Shown one piece after another: positions 1 through 7,906 of a DNA stretch of 64,000 nt. The notes beneath the pieces were generated by a model. That model was not told the origin of the DNA. It ran no database searches and saw nothing but the letters and a program-made list of their open reading frames with translations. Each line of letters begins with the position of its first letter. The stretch's first letter is position 1. The DNA lies in NCBI RefSeq assembly GCF_023074075.1, contig NZ_JADPKT010000094.1:62001-126000 (forward strand). The letters are read 5' to 3'. This DNA comes from Bradyrhizobium sp. 138 (GTDB taxonomy: Bacteria; Pseudomonadota; Alphaproteobacteria; Rhizobiales; Xanthobacteraceae). Position numbers and translations under genes: made by a program.

Positions 1-307
1 AATTGTCCATCGCCGGCAGATCGTCGTGGATCAGCGAATAGCAGTGGATGCATTCGAGCGCCGCGCCGACGAGCAGTGCCGCCTCGCGCGGAACACTGAA
101 TACGGCTGCACTCTCGACCACCAGGAACGGCCGCAGGCGCTTGCCGCCGTTCAGGCTCGAATAGCGCATTGCGTCCATCAGTCGCTTGGGCCGGGCGATC
201 TCATCGTGCAGGATGTCGTCCGACAGCAGGCGCCCGAGCAGGGCCTCGGTGTCATCAGCGGTCTTGTCCAGACGTTTGGCGAAATCGGACGGGGACGTGC
301 CGGTCAT
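1..307 (-). CDS. ispA: Polyprenyl (farnesyl) diphosphate synthase, N-terminal part
   Basis: The reading frame starts at an ATG at 307 and runs off the left edge of the window, so only about the first 102 residues are present. The visible part contains the GGKRLRPFLV segment and, at its end, LIHDDLPAMDN, the first aspartate-rich motif (DDxxxxD) that binds Mg-diphosphate in bacterial short-chain prenyl synthases. The family condenses IPP with DMAPP/GPP in the cytosol to make farnesyl diphosphate. The gene diverges from mtgA across about 140 bp. Product chain length cannot be judged because the second Asp-rich motif lies outside the window; geranylgeranyl synthases share the visible motif. Confidence 0.85.
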   Translation of the reverse strand, partial: MTGTSPSDFAKRLDKTADDTEALLGRLLSDDILHDEIARPKRLMDAMRYSSLNGGKRLRPFLVVESAAVFSVPREAALLVGAALECIHCYSLIHDDLPAMDN

Positions 308-449
308 CAAGAAGGGCTCCAGAACTAAAATTCGGCGGGACAATCCTTTATGAGGCCGCGCCAGTCAATCGTTTGGAAGGCCTAAAAAGTGCTGGAAAAG
401 GCCCGAATTATCACAGACTTAATGGCAGGATCCGTGGCTGCGTTTCATT

Positions 450-1142
450 TTGCGCCGGAAAGTTGATTTGCGCATCGTCAAAATCCTTCTCCTGGTGCTC
501 GTGGTCGCAGCTCTCGCGCCCTATGTGATCGCGCCGTTCTATCGCACCGGCCATCCCGTTTCGACGCTGATGGCGTGGCGCTCGCTTCGCGGCGCGCCGG
601 TGCAGCGGGAATGGATCGATCTCGCGGCGATGTCGCCTTATTTGCCGCGCGCGGTGGTGGCGGCCGAGGATGCGCATTTCTGCAAGCATCACGGCATCGA
701 TTGGGGCGCGCTGCGTGAGGCGATCGACGACGCGCAGGAGGACGGCACCCCGTTCCGGGGTGCCTCCACCATCACCCAGCAGGTCGCCAAGAACCTGTTC
801 CTCTGGCAGGGCCGGGACTTCGTCCGCAAGGCGCTCGAATTCCCACTGGCGCTCTGGATCGATTTGGTGCTGCCCAAGCCGCGGATCCTGGAGATTTACC
901 TCAACATCGCCGAGCTCGGCCCACAGGGACAATTCGGCGTCGAGGCGGCCAGCGCCTATGCCTTCGGCAAGTCGGCCGCCAGCCTTTCCCCTCGGGAAGC
1001 CGCCCTTCTGGCCTCGATCCTGCCGAATCCGGTCAAACGCAGCGCCCGGACCCCCGGCCCGGGTGTCCGACGGTTGGCGGCGACTTATATGGCCCGAGGG
1101 CAGGCGAACTCGCTTGCGACCTGCTGGCGGGAAAATCGCTGA
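450..1142 (+). CDS. mtgA: Monofunctional biosynthetic peptidoglycan transglycosylase
   Basis: A 230-residue protein with one N-terminal membrane anchor (about residues 9-29) followed by a GT51 glycosyltransferase domain. Visible motifs are EDAHFCKHHG with the catalytic Glu near residue 73, GASTITQQVAKNLFLW, and the RKALE...PKPRILEIYLN segment. There is no transpeptidase domain, so this is the stand-alone MtgA type that polymerises lipid II on the periplasmic face. The start is a TTG at 450: the frame has a TAA at 420-422 and no ATG between. The C-terminus is normal for the family. Confidence 0.93.
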   Translation: MRRKVDLRIVKILLLVLVVAALAPYVIAPFYRTGHPVSTLMAWRSLRGAPVQREWIDLAAMSPYLPRAVVAAEDAHFCKHHGIDWGALREAIDDAQEDGTPFRGASTITQQVAKNLFLWQGRDFVRKALEFPLALWIDLVLPKPRILEIYLNIAELGPQGQFGVEAASAYAFGKSAASLSPREAALLASILPNPVKRSARTPGPGVRRLAATYMARGQANSLATCWRENR

Positions 1143-1309
1143 TTTCGGGCCCATTCCGGGCGTATTTTCCGGCCCAAGAGCCTAGCTTTACGGCCGGCCT
1201 TCCTCTATAAGCCCGGCCTTGATCGGCATTCAGCTCGCCTCGTATTGCGGGTGCTGAGCCGTCCTTCCGGACGATGCCCTGACAACACCAATCCCTAGAG
1301 GATATTGAA

Positions 1310-1492
1310 ATGGCCGTTCCGAGAAGAAAAACCTCGCCGTCGCGCCGTGGCATGCGCCGCTCGGCAGACGCCATCAAGAAGCCGACCTATGTGGAAGACA
1401 AGGACTCCGGCGAGCTCCGTCGTCCACACCATCTCGACCTCAAGACCGGCATGTACAAGGGCCGGCAGGTCCTGAAGAAGAAAGAGTCCTGA
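1310..1492 (+). CDS. rpmF: 50S ribosomal protein L32
   Basis: A 60-residue basic protein beginning MAVPRRKTSPSRRGMRRS, the hallmark N-terminus of bacterial L32, and ending in a lysine-rich tail. It lacks the zinc-binding cysteine pairs seen in some L32 proteins, as is usual in Alphaproteobacteria. The start at 1310 is preceded by an AGAGGA ribosome-binding site. L32 binds 23S rRNA near the exit side of the large subunit. It is followed by a short hairpin with a T-rich tail. Confidence 0.97.
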   Translation: MAVPRRKTSPSRRGMRRSADAIKKPTYVEDKDSGELRRPHHLDLKTGMYKGRQVLKKKES

Positions 1493-1511
1493 GTTTTAGG
1501 ACCTTTCTTTG
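1486..1511 (+). terminator. Putative intrinsic terminator after rpmF
   Basis: The arms GTCCTGA and TTAGGAC form a 7-bp stem (one G-U pair) with a 3-nt loop, followed by the T-rich stretch CTTTCTTT. The left arm overlaps the rpmF stop codon. The short stem makes it a modest candidate. Confidence 0.45.
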
Positions 1512-1635
1512 GGCGGGATGATTTCGCCTGCCTGATTTAGGCCCATCCCTGAGATAGACGGTGACGGCGGCGGAGCGAATGCTTCGCCGCTGCATTGTTC
1601 TGTCCGGACATCTTGATCGAGAAGGCATTTTGCCG

Positions 1636-2286
1636 ATGGTCGGTTTCCCGCTGCTTCTGATTCCGCTCGCGGTCTACAACATCATCGCCTTCCTGATGCC
1701 GACCGTGTCCTTTACGGACGTGCTGTTCAGGGTGCCGATGGTGTCCGGCGAGGCTTGGCCGGTCACGCTCGCCGATCTCCTGCTCGCGCTCGGCGTGGTG
1801 CTGCTGCTGCTCGAAGTGGTCAAGGGCGCGCGGCCCGGCTCGAAATTCCTGATGGATCATCTGCTGTCGCTGATCGTGTTCGGCGCCGCCGCGGCCGAAT
1901 TCGTGATGTGGCCCAAATTCGGCAACTCGACCTTTTTCCTGCTGACGCTGCTCGCGATGGCCGATTTCTTCGCTGGCATCGCCCAGCGCACGCGCCGCCG
2001 TGTCACCTATGTCGCCGAGACGACGGTGGCGGCGCCGCGCAAATCCAAGCGCCAGGCCGACGCGGCTGAGGATGTGGCGGCCGAGCGCAAGTTCGAGCCG
2101 GTGATTGCGCCGCAGCCGGTGCCGGTGGAGCCCCCCGCACCGTCGGCGCAATCCGTCGCCGAATCCGTGCTGATGGATCATCCTGCGCCAAAGCCCGTGC
2201 AGAGCCCGCCTTCGCCGGAAATTCCCTCGCCGCAGCTTCAGCCGGGCAACGGCACGCCGCCGTCTTCCGACACGCCGCCGCGCTGA
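1636..2286 (+). CDS. Unknown membrane protein with proline-rich cytosolic tail
   Basis: Not recognised as a named family. Starting at ATG 1636 the protein has about 216 residues: hydrophobic segments at roughly 4-24, 42-60, 72-92 and 94-114, then an Arg/Lys-rich stretch and a long Pro/Ala/Ser-rich tail of about 90 residues ending DTPPR. The frame stays open up to 1561, but the upstream part (MTAAERMLRR...) has no convincing ribosome-binding site, whereas GAAGG at 1621-1625 precedes the TTG 1630 / ATG 1636 pair. The tail resembles low-complexity linkers. It sits downstream of rpmF and convergent with a small gene. No function is proposed. Confidence 0.7.
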   Translation: MVGFPLLLIPLAVYNIIAFLMPTVSFTDVLFRVPMVSGEAWPVTLADLLLALGVVLLLLEVVKGARPGSKFLMDHLLSLIVFGAAAAEFVMWPKFGNSTFFLLTLLAMADFFAGIAQRTRRRVTYVAETTVAAPRKSKRQADAAEDVAAERKFEPVIAPQPVPVEPPAPSAQSVAESVLMDHPAPKPVQSPPSPEIPSPQLQPGNGTPPSSDTPPR

Positions 2287-2292
2287 CCAGCC

Positions 2293-2568
2293 TCAAGCCA
2301 CCTGCCGTGTCCGCGCGCTGACGCTTGGCAGCGGGCGCTTGCTGCCATAGGCCATCTGAGCGTCTTGGGAAGAGGCACGGCGCAACCGGCTCGCCTGCGG
2401 CAGGTGCTCGGCATTGGCGATGAGCTGGGCAACGAAGCTCGGATCGGGGCGCGGCATCGGCGCCTTGTGAACCCACTGCAACGTCGGCATCAACGGCACC
2501 AGCGCCGTGCCGGCCTGCCGCTCTGCTTCTTCCATTCCATCCGCAGTCGCCATCGCAACACCGTTCAT
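2293..2568 (-). CDS. Small protein of unknown function, rhizobial type
   Basis: A 91-residue protein from ATG 2568 (MNGVAMATADGMEEAER...); the frame could also start 19 codons upstream at 2625. The C-terminal half carries RPDPSFVAQLIANAEHLPQ followed by an Arg-rich stretch and DAQMAYGS, a pattern I associate from memory with small uncharacterised Bradyrhizobium proteins. It has no membrane segment, signal peptide or cysteine motif. Its stop lies 7 bp from the convergent membrane-protein gene. It is kept because the composition is protein-like and no better frame overlaps it. Confidence 0.6.
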   Translation of the reverse strand: MNGVAMATADGMEEAERQAGTALVPLMPTLQWVHKAPMPRPDPSFVAQLIANAEHLPQASRLRRASSQDAQMAYGSKRPLPSVSARTRQVA

Positions 2569-2730
2569 CAGGTTGAACTGGCGCGTTTTGGGACATTGGC
2601 GCCGGTGCATGTGATGGTCTCGCAAGGCCTATGCCGCTCGAGCCTAATCGGTTCCTGGGTGCCTGGAAACGTGGTTTCCAAATTGTTTAACAACTTTGCC
2701 TAGGGTCGGAGGCGAATCTGGCTCTATCCT

Positions 2731-4464
2731 GTGCCGGCTCAGCACTTCCCGCTGTCCCGAAACGAGGCGATTTTGACCCCTGCATTGCCGCAAGCCTCCG
2801 ACATTCTGGCCGCGCTCGGTCAGGCCGTGTTCGCCTGGGACATCGCCAGCGATGCGATGGTCTGGGGTGATCAGGTCGCCAGCGTCTTTCCCGGCATTCC
2901 AGCCGAGCGATTGGCGACTGGCGCCGAATTTGCCAAGCTGATCGAACCCGCGCCATCGCTGCGGACCGCCGCGCTGGCGCAAACTTATGCCGTGCATGGT
3001 GCCGACGGAACGCCATACCGGGTCGAGTACGGCGTCCGCATGAGCGCCGGCGATCCCGTGATCTGGATCGAGGAGACCGGCCGCTGGTTCGCCGGTCCCG
3101 ACGGACGCCCCACGCGCGCGATCGGCTCCGTCCGCATCAACAATGAGCGCCACGCCCGCGACGAGGAGCTGACCAGGCTGGCCCGGCTCGATCCTCTGAC
3201 CGGCGAGCTCAACCGTTCGCACCTGATCGCGGCGCTGGCCGAGGCGATCGAGGAGACGACCCGCTTCCGCTCGACCGCGGCCTTCATGCTGGTCGGTATC
3301 GATCATCTCGCCCGCGTCAACGACGCCTTCGGCTTCGACGTTGCCGACGCCGTCATCCTCGACATCGCCAAGCGTATCCGCTCGCGCCTGCGCGGCGGCG
3401 ACGTGCTCGGGCGCTTTTCCGGCAACAAGTTCGGACTGATCCTGAAGAACTGCACTGTCGACGACATGAACGTCGCCGCCGAGCGCTTCCTCGCGGGCAT
3501 CCGCGACGAGGTGGTGCCGACCAAATCAGGTCCGGTCTCGGTCACCGCCTCAATCGGCGCGGTCAGCGTGCCGCGCTATGCCCGCAACACCGATGAGGCC
3601 GTCAATCGCGCCCACGAGATTCTGGACGCGGCCAAGCGCCGCCGTGTCGGCTCGTTCGCGGCATGGCGTCCGGATGCCGCGCGCGACGCGCAGCGCCGCG
3701 TCAACATTCGTGTCACCGACGAGATCGTCACCGCGCTGAACGAGCGCCGCATCAAGCTCGCCTATGAGCCGGTGGTATCTGCCGCCTCGCGCGAGCGCGC
3801 GTTCCACGAATGCCTGGTGCGAATGGACCAGGGCGACGGCCAGGTGCTGCTCGCGCCGGACATCGTGCCGGTGGCCGAACGGCTCGGCCTGATTCGCCTG
3901 GTCGATCATCGCGTGCTCGAGCTCGTGGTCGCCGAGCTTGCGGCGGCGCCCGACATCTGCCTCAGTCTCAATATCTCGCCGGACACCACCATGGATCCGG
4001 ACTGGTGGGCGGGAATCGAATCGCTGATGCAGGCCCATCCCGGCGTTGCCGAACGGCTGATCGTCGAGATCACCGAGACGGTCGCGATCCAGGATATCGA
4101 TGACGTCCGCGCTTTTGTTGGTCGTCTCAAGCATTTCGGCAGCCGCATCGCCATCGACGATTTCGGCGCCGGCTACACCTCGTTTCGAAACCTGCGCAAG
4201 CTCGGCGTGGACATCGTGAAGATCGACGGTGCCTTCGTGCAGAACATCACCCATTCCGCCGACGATCGCGCCTTCGTGCAGACCCTGATCGACCTCGCCC
4301 GCCGCCTCGACATCAAGACGGTGGCCGAATGGGTGCAGGACGAGGAAGCCGCAAGCATGCTGAGCGACTGGGGCTGCGACTACATCCAGGGCCGGCTGAT
4401 CGGGCTCGCCTCGGCCGAGCGGCCTTGGGGCGCGCCGCCGGATGCATTGCCTGCGGCGGGCTGA
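2731..4464 (+). CDS. EAL c-di-GMP phosphodiesterase with degenerate GGDEF and PAS-like N-terminus
   Basis: About 577 residues from GTG 2731. A TTG at 2773 has a better-spaced GAGG and may be the true start. Order: PAS-like sensor (about 25-130), GGDEF domain (about 150-305), EAL domain (about 325-570). The GGDEF signature reads SGNKF at 230-234, so the Asp/Glu metal- and catalysis-linked residues are lost. The EAL domain keeps E-C-L at 360-362, NISP, the Glu of EITET, DDFGAGY, KIDG, an Ala-Glu and a Gln-Gly near the end, consistent with an active phosphodiesterase. The dead GGDEF may bind GTP and tune the EAL domain. No membrane segment is visible, so it is likely cytosolic. Confidence 0.88.
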   Translation: MPAQHFPLSRNEAILTPALPQASDILAALGQAVFAWDIASDAMVWGDQVASVFPGIPAERLATGAEFAKLIEPAPSLRTAALAQTYAVHGADGTPYRVEYGVRMSAGDPVIWIEETGRWFAGPDGRPTRAIGSVRINNERHARDEELTRLARLDPLTGELNRSHLIAALAEAIEETTRFRSTAAFMLVGIDHLARVNDAFGFDVADAVILDIAKRIRSRLRGGDVLGRFSGNKFGLILKNCTVDDMNVAAERFLAGIRDEVVPTKSGPVSVTASIGAVSVPRYARNTDEAVNRAHEILDAAKRRRVGSFAAWRPDAARDAQRRVNIRVTDEIVTALNERRIKLAYEPVVSAASRERAFHECLVRMDQGDGQVLLAPDIVPVAERLGLIRLVDHRVLELVVAELAAAPDICLSLNISPDTTMDPDWWAGIESLMQAHPGVAERLIVEITETVAIQDIDDVRAFVGRLKHFGSRIAIDDFGAGYTSFRNLRKLGVDIVKIDGAFVQNITHSADDRAFVQTLIDLARRLDIKTVAEWVQDEEAASMLSDWGCDYIQGRLIGLASAERPWGAPPDALPAAG

Positions 4465-4468
4465 GCAT

Positions 4469-4561
4469 CGTAGGGTGGGCAAAGGCGCACTTGCGCCGTG
4501 CCCACCATTCTTCTCCGTATTCGAGAAAGACGTGGGCACGCTTCGCTTTGCCCACTCTACG
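4469..4561. repeat. Palindromic intergenic repeat, family A, copy 1
   Basis: About 93 bp bounded by the outer arms CGTAGGGTGGGCAAAG and an imperfect CTTTGCCCACTCTACG. Two internal smaller hairpins contain GGCGCA/TGCGCC and GTGCCCAC/GTGGGCAC. It fills the gap between the convergent EAL gene and tctA. Other copies are at 16945, 53705 and 58484. Confidence 0.9.
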
Positions 4562-4569
4562 ACACCTCC

Positions 4570-6078
4570 TCACGCCCCCTCGTCCAGCGCCACCAGCTCG
4601 CGCTTCTTGCGCAGCGCGGGCAATAGTGGCGCGATCAGCAGCACCAGGGCAAACGCGAGACACACGCCCGAGATCGGCCGCTGCACGAAGGTCCAGAGAT
4701 CGCCCTGCGACAGGATCAGCGACTTGCGTAAGTTGTTCTCCATCATCGGTCCCAGCACGAAGGCCAGCACCAGCGGCGCCGGCTCATAGCCGAGCTTGCG
4801 CATGAAATAGCCGATGATCCCGAACGCGATCATCACGTAGACATCGAACACGTTGTTGCTGGAGCAGTAGACGCCCAGGATCGTGAACAGGATGATCAGG
4901 GGAAACAGGATGTTGTAGGGCAGCTTGAGCAGCTGCACCCACATTCCGATCATCGGCAGGTTGAGGACCAGCAACATCACGTTGCCGATATACATGCTGG
5001 CGACGATGCCCCAGAACAGGCCGGGGTTCTGCGTGATCAGCAGCGGTCCCGGCTGCAGGCCGTGAATGACGAAGGCGCCGAGCAGCAGCGCCATCACCAC
5101 ATTCGGTGGAATGCCGAGCGTCATCAGCGGAATGAAGGCGCCGCCCGCGGCGGCGTTGTTCGCCGATTCCGGCCCCGCGACGCCTTCGATCGCGCCATGG
5201 CCGAAACGCCCGGGCGTCTTCGACAGCCGCTTCTCCAGCGCGTAGGAGGCAAAGGACGCTACCACCGCGCCGCCGCCCGGCAGGATGCCGAGGAGGAAGC
5301 CGAGAATGGTGCCGCGGCCGACCGGGCCCGCGCTCGCCTTCCAGTCCGCCTTGGTGGGCAGGAGATGGGTGATCCTGGTGTTGATGATGTCGCGCTTGAT
5401 CGCCTGCTCGGTGTTGAGCAGCACCTCGGCAACGCCGAACAGGCCCATCACGACGGGCACGAGCCCGATGCCGTCGATCAGCTCCATGCGGCCGAAGGTC
5501 AGACGCGGCTGCGCTGTGATGCTGTCGAGCCCGATCAGTCCGAGCACGACGCCGATGCACGCCATCAGCAGCGCCTTCGGCATCGAGCCCTGCGTCAGGA
5601 AGGTGAGCACCACGAGGCCGAGCACCATCAGGCTGAAATATTCGGCCGGGCCGAACGCGATGGCGATGCTGGCAAGCTTCGGCGCGACCAGCATCAAGGC
5701 GATCAGTGCAAACGTGCCGGCGATGAAGGAGCCGAAGGCGGAGATGCCGAGCGCAGGACCCGCGCGGCCCTGCTTCGCCATCTGGTGGCCGTCGATGCAG
5801 GTGACGACCGAAGCCGCTTCGCCGGGGATGTTGACCAGGATCGAGGTGGTCGAACCGCCATACATCGAGCCGTAATAGATACCGGCCATCATGATGATGC
5901 CGGATTCCGGCGTCCCCGACAGCGTCACCGGCAGCAGCAGCGACATCGCCGAGATCGGCCCGATCCCCGGCAGCACGCCGACCAGCGTGCCGATGAAGAC
6001 GCCGATGAAACAGTAGAGAAGGTTGATCGGAAGCAGCGCGACGCCGAATCCATGGGCGACGTTGAGAAGTGTATCCAT
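4570..6078 (-). CDS. tctA: Tripartite tricarboxylate transporter, large membrane subunit TctA
   Basis: A 502-residue, highly hydrophobic protein with about 12 membrane segments. The N-terminal GTLVGVLPGIGPISAM, the YGGSTTSIL segment and the repeated LGILPGGGAVVASF are typical of TctA. With TctB it forms the inner-membrane symporter of a binding-protein-dependent secondary transporter for citrate-like or other carboxylates. It is the last gene of tctC-tctB-tctA on the minus strand, 4 bp after tctB. The substrate cannot be read from the sequence. Confidence 0.93.
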   Translation of the reverse strand: MDTLLNVAHGFGVALLPINLLYCFIGVFIGTLVGVLPGIGPISAMSLLLPVTLSGTPESGIIMMAGIYYGSMYGGSTTSILVNIPGEAASVVTCIDGHQMAKQGRAGPALGISAFGSFIAGTFALIALMLVAPKLASIAIAFGPAEYFSLMVLGLVVLTFLTQGSMPKALLMACIGVVLGLIGLDSITAQPRLTFGRMELIDGIGLVPVVMGLFGVAEVLLNTEQAIKRDIINTRITHLLPTKADWKASAGPVGRGTILGFLLGILPGGGAVVASFASYALEKRLSKTPGRFGHGAIEGVAGPESANNAAAGGAFIPLMTLGIPPNVVMALLLGAFVIHGLQPGPLLITQNPGLFWGIVASMYIGNVMLLVLNLPMIGMWVQLLKLPYNILFPLIILFTILGVYCSSNNVFDVYVMIAFGIIGYFMRKLGYEPAPLVLAFVLGPMMENNLRKSLILSQGDLWTFVQRPISGVCLAFALVLLIAPLLPALRKKRELVALDEGA

Positions 6079-6082
6079 GGGG

Positions 6083-6568
6083 TCAGCCGATCCCGAACAG
6101 GCCCGAGGGCAGCTGGATCAGCAGCAGCCGCTTGAGCACCCACCACATGCCCATGGGCGCCAGCACGGCGATCGGGATCGCCAGTGTCCAGCGAACGGGA
6201 TCGATCAGTCGCAACAACAGCAGCATCAACGGGATCGACGACAGCAGAAACCCGAGTGGTTCCAGTGCGACGGAGAATGCCACCAGACAAGCAATCAGCA
6301 GAAGCGGCTTGCTCCAGCGCACATTCTCCCAGCGCGAGGCCAGCGTCGGCCCGCCCTCGGTGATCGCCGAGACGATGATGGAGCCTGCGAACACGCACAT
6401 CAGGATGCCAGCGTAGAACGGCACATAGCCCGAGCCGGGGTCGTTGATGGTGCCGAGCTTGAGCTTCAAGCCCGACCAGATCACGAAGCCGCCGAGCGCG
6501 AGCCCGATCAGCCCGCCCCAGAGTTCGGAATTGCTGAGACGGAGCTTGACGTTGGTTTGGTCGGTCAT
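6083..6568 (-). CDS. tctB: Tripartite tricarboxylate transporter, small membrane subunit TctB
   Basis: A 161-residue protein with four predicted membrane segments, the usual TctB size. The ATG at 6568 is preceded by GAGAGAGAAT, a good ribosome-binding site. The frame extends to 6637, but that extension is encoded by a palindromic repeat and is rejected. The family is poorly conserved; the assignment rests on topology, size and position between tctC and tctA. Confidence 0.88.
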   Translation of the reverse strand: MTDQTNVKLRLSNSELWGGLIGLALGGFVIWSGLKLKLGTINDPGSGYVPFYAGILMCVFAGSIIVSAITEGGPTLASRWENVRWSKPLLLIACLVAFSVALEPLGFLLSSIPLMLLLLRLIDPVRWTLAIPIAVLAPMGMWWVLKRLLLIQLPSGLFGIG

Positions 6569-6586
6569 GGATTCTCTCTCGGCCGT

Positions 6587-6710
6587 TCCCCGGACGCTGC
6601 GCAGCGCGAAGCGGAGCGCTGCAGATCCGGGGTCCATGAGTGTGGACGAAAAAGGTGGGTCCCGGCTCTACGGCGCAGCGCTAAAGAAGCGCTGCACCGC
6701 GTCCGGGACA
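6587..6710. repeat. Palindromic intergenic repeat, family E, copy 1
   Basis: A GC-rich imperfect palindrome of about 124 bp containing CCCCGGACGC...GCGTCCGGGA-type arms and internal GCGCTGC/GCAGCGC hairpins. It lies between tctC and tctB, inside the operon, and resembles the element at 20228. Confidence 0.6.
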
Positions 6711-6727
6711 CGAAAGCGGGCTCAGTC

Positions 6728-7705
6728 CTACTTCTTCGCCAGCCCGAGCGTATCGATCACCTTGCGCTCGGATTCCGTGACCTCGACGACGAACTTCTTG
6801 TAGTCCTCGGTGTTCTTGTAGTTCGGCACCATGTCGAATTTGGCAAGCGTCGCGATCACCGCGGGGTCCTCGAGCGCCTTCTTGAAGGCATCGTGCAGCT
6901 TGACGACGATCTTGGGATCCATACCCTTCGGTCCGGCAACGCCGAAGGGGGAATCATAGACCATCGGATAACCCAGTTCCTTCAGCGTCGGCACATCGGG
7001 ATAGTTCGGCGAGCGGGCGCCGGTCCACACCATCAGCAGCCGAAGCTTGCCGGCGTCGACCAGCGGCCGCCATCCCGTGGAATCAGCCTGAAGCATGGTG
7101 TGCTGACCGAGCACGGCGGCATTGGTCTCTGCGCCGCCCTTGAACGGCACCTGCGTCAGCTTGATGCCGGCCATCCCGGCGATCTGTTCCATGCCGATAT
7201 GGAGCGAGGTGCCGGCGCCGGGCGTTGCGTAGGTCACCTTGCCCGGGTTTGCCTTGGCGAACTCCACCACGTCTTTCCAGCTCTTGAACTGCGATTCTGC
7301 GCTGGTGGTGACGCCGAAGGTGTAACCGGTGAGATGGACGATGTAGGTAAAATCCTTTGCAGGATCCCATGACACTTCCTGCATCAGAGGCAGGCGGAAG
7401 ACGGTGATCGGAATCTGTGAAATGGTGTAGCCGTCCGGCTTCGCGGCCGCTGCCATGGTCGCCGGTCCCACCGTGCCGCCCCCGCCGGCCTTGTTGTCGA
7501 TCACGATCGGCTGCCCCAGCGCCTTCGCGGCGCTGTCGGCGATTGCCCGCATCGAGATGTCGGTCGATCCGCCGGCCGGCCACGGCACGATCAGCGTGAT
7601 CGGCTTGGTGGGATAGTCCTGCGCACTGGCGGCAGTCGAGAGCAATGCGCCCATGACAGCATGCATCGCGGCAAATGCGATCGTCGTCAGCCCGTATCGC
7701 GACAT
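6728..7705 (-). CDS. tctC: Tripartite tricarboxylate transporter binding protein (Bug family)
   Basis: 325 residues starting at ATG 7705 behind GAGGGAGGAA, a strong ribosome-binding site; upstream codons in frame are not used. A Sec signal peptide covers about residues 1-28 and ends ASA-QDYP. The mature protein has the Bug fold hallmarks YPTKPITLIVPWPAGGSTD, GGGTVGP, YATPGAGTSLH and QVPFKGGAETNAAVLG. It captures a carboxylate in the periplasm and passes it to TctAB. Bug proteins are amplified and divergent, so the ligand is not predicted. Confidence 0.93.
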   Translation of the reverse strand: MSRYGLTTIAFAAMHAVMGALLSTAASAQDYPTKPITLIVPWPAGGSTDISMRAIADSAAKALGQPIVIDNKAGGGGTVGPATMAAAAKPDGYTISQIPITVFRLPLMQEVSWDPAKDFTYIVHLTGYTFGVTTSAESQFKSWKDVVEFAKANPGKVTYATPGAGTSLHIGMEQIAGMAGIKLTQVPFKGGAETNAAVLGQHTMLQADSTGWRPLVDAGKLRLLMVWTGARSPNYPDVPTLKELGYPMVYDSPFGVAGPKGMDPKIVVKLHDAFKKALEDPAVIATLAKFDMVPNYKNTEDYKKFVVEVTESERKVIDTLGLAKK

Positions 7706-7906
7706 CGAAATTCCTCCCTCGCGGCGGCCTGCTCGGGCCACCGTTTTCGTTCTTGTGGGGGCGATTGTTCCCGAAATCACGGGAGAAGAAAAGCGCCATT
7801 GCGCGTTTGCAGGGCAGGGGACGAGATGCCAATTCCGCCGGAAACGATGTGTGCGACAATTGGTCGTTCGAAGGCGTGCCGAGATACGGAATTTGAGGGA
7901 GCCGCG

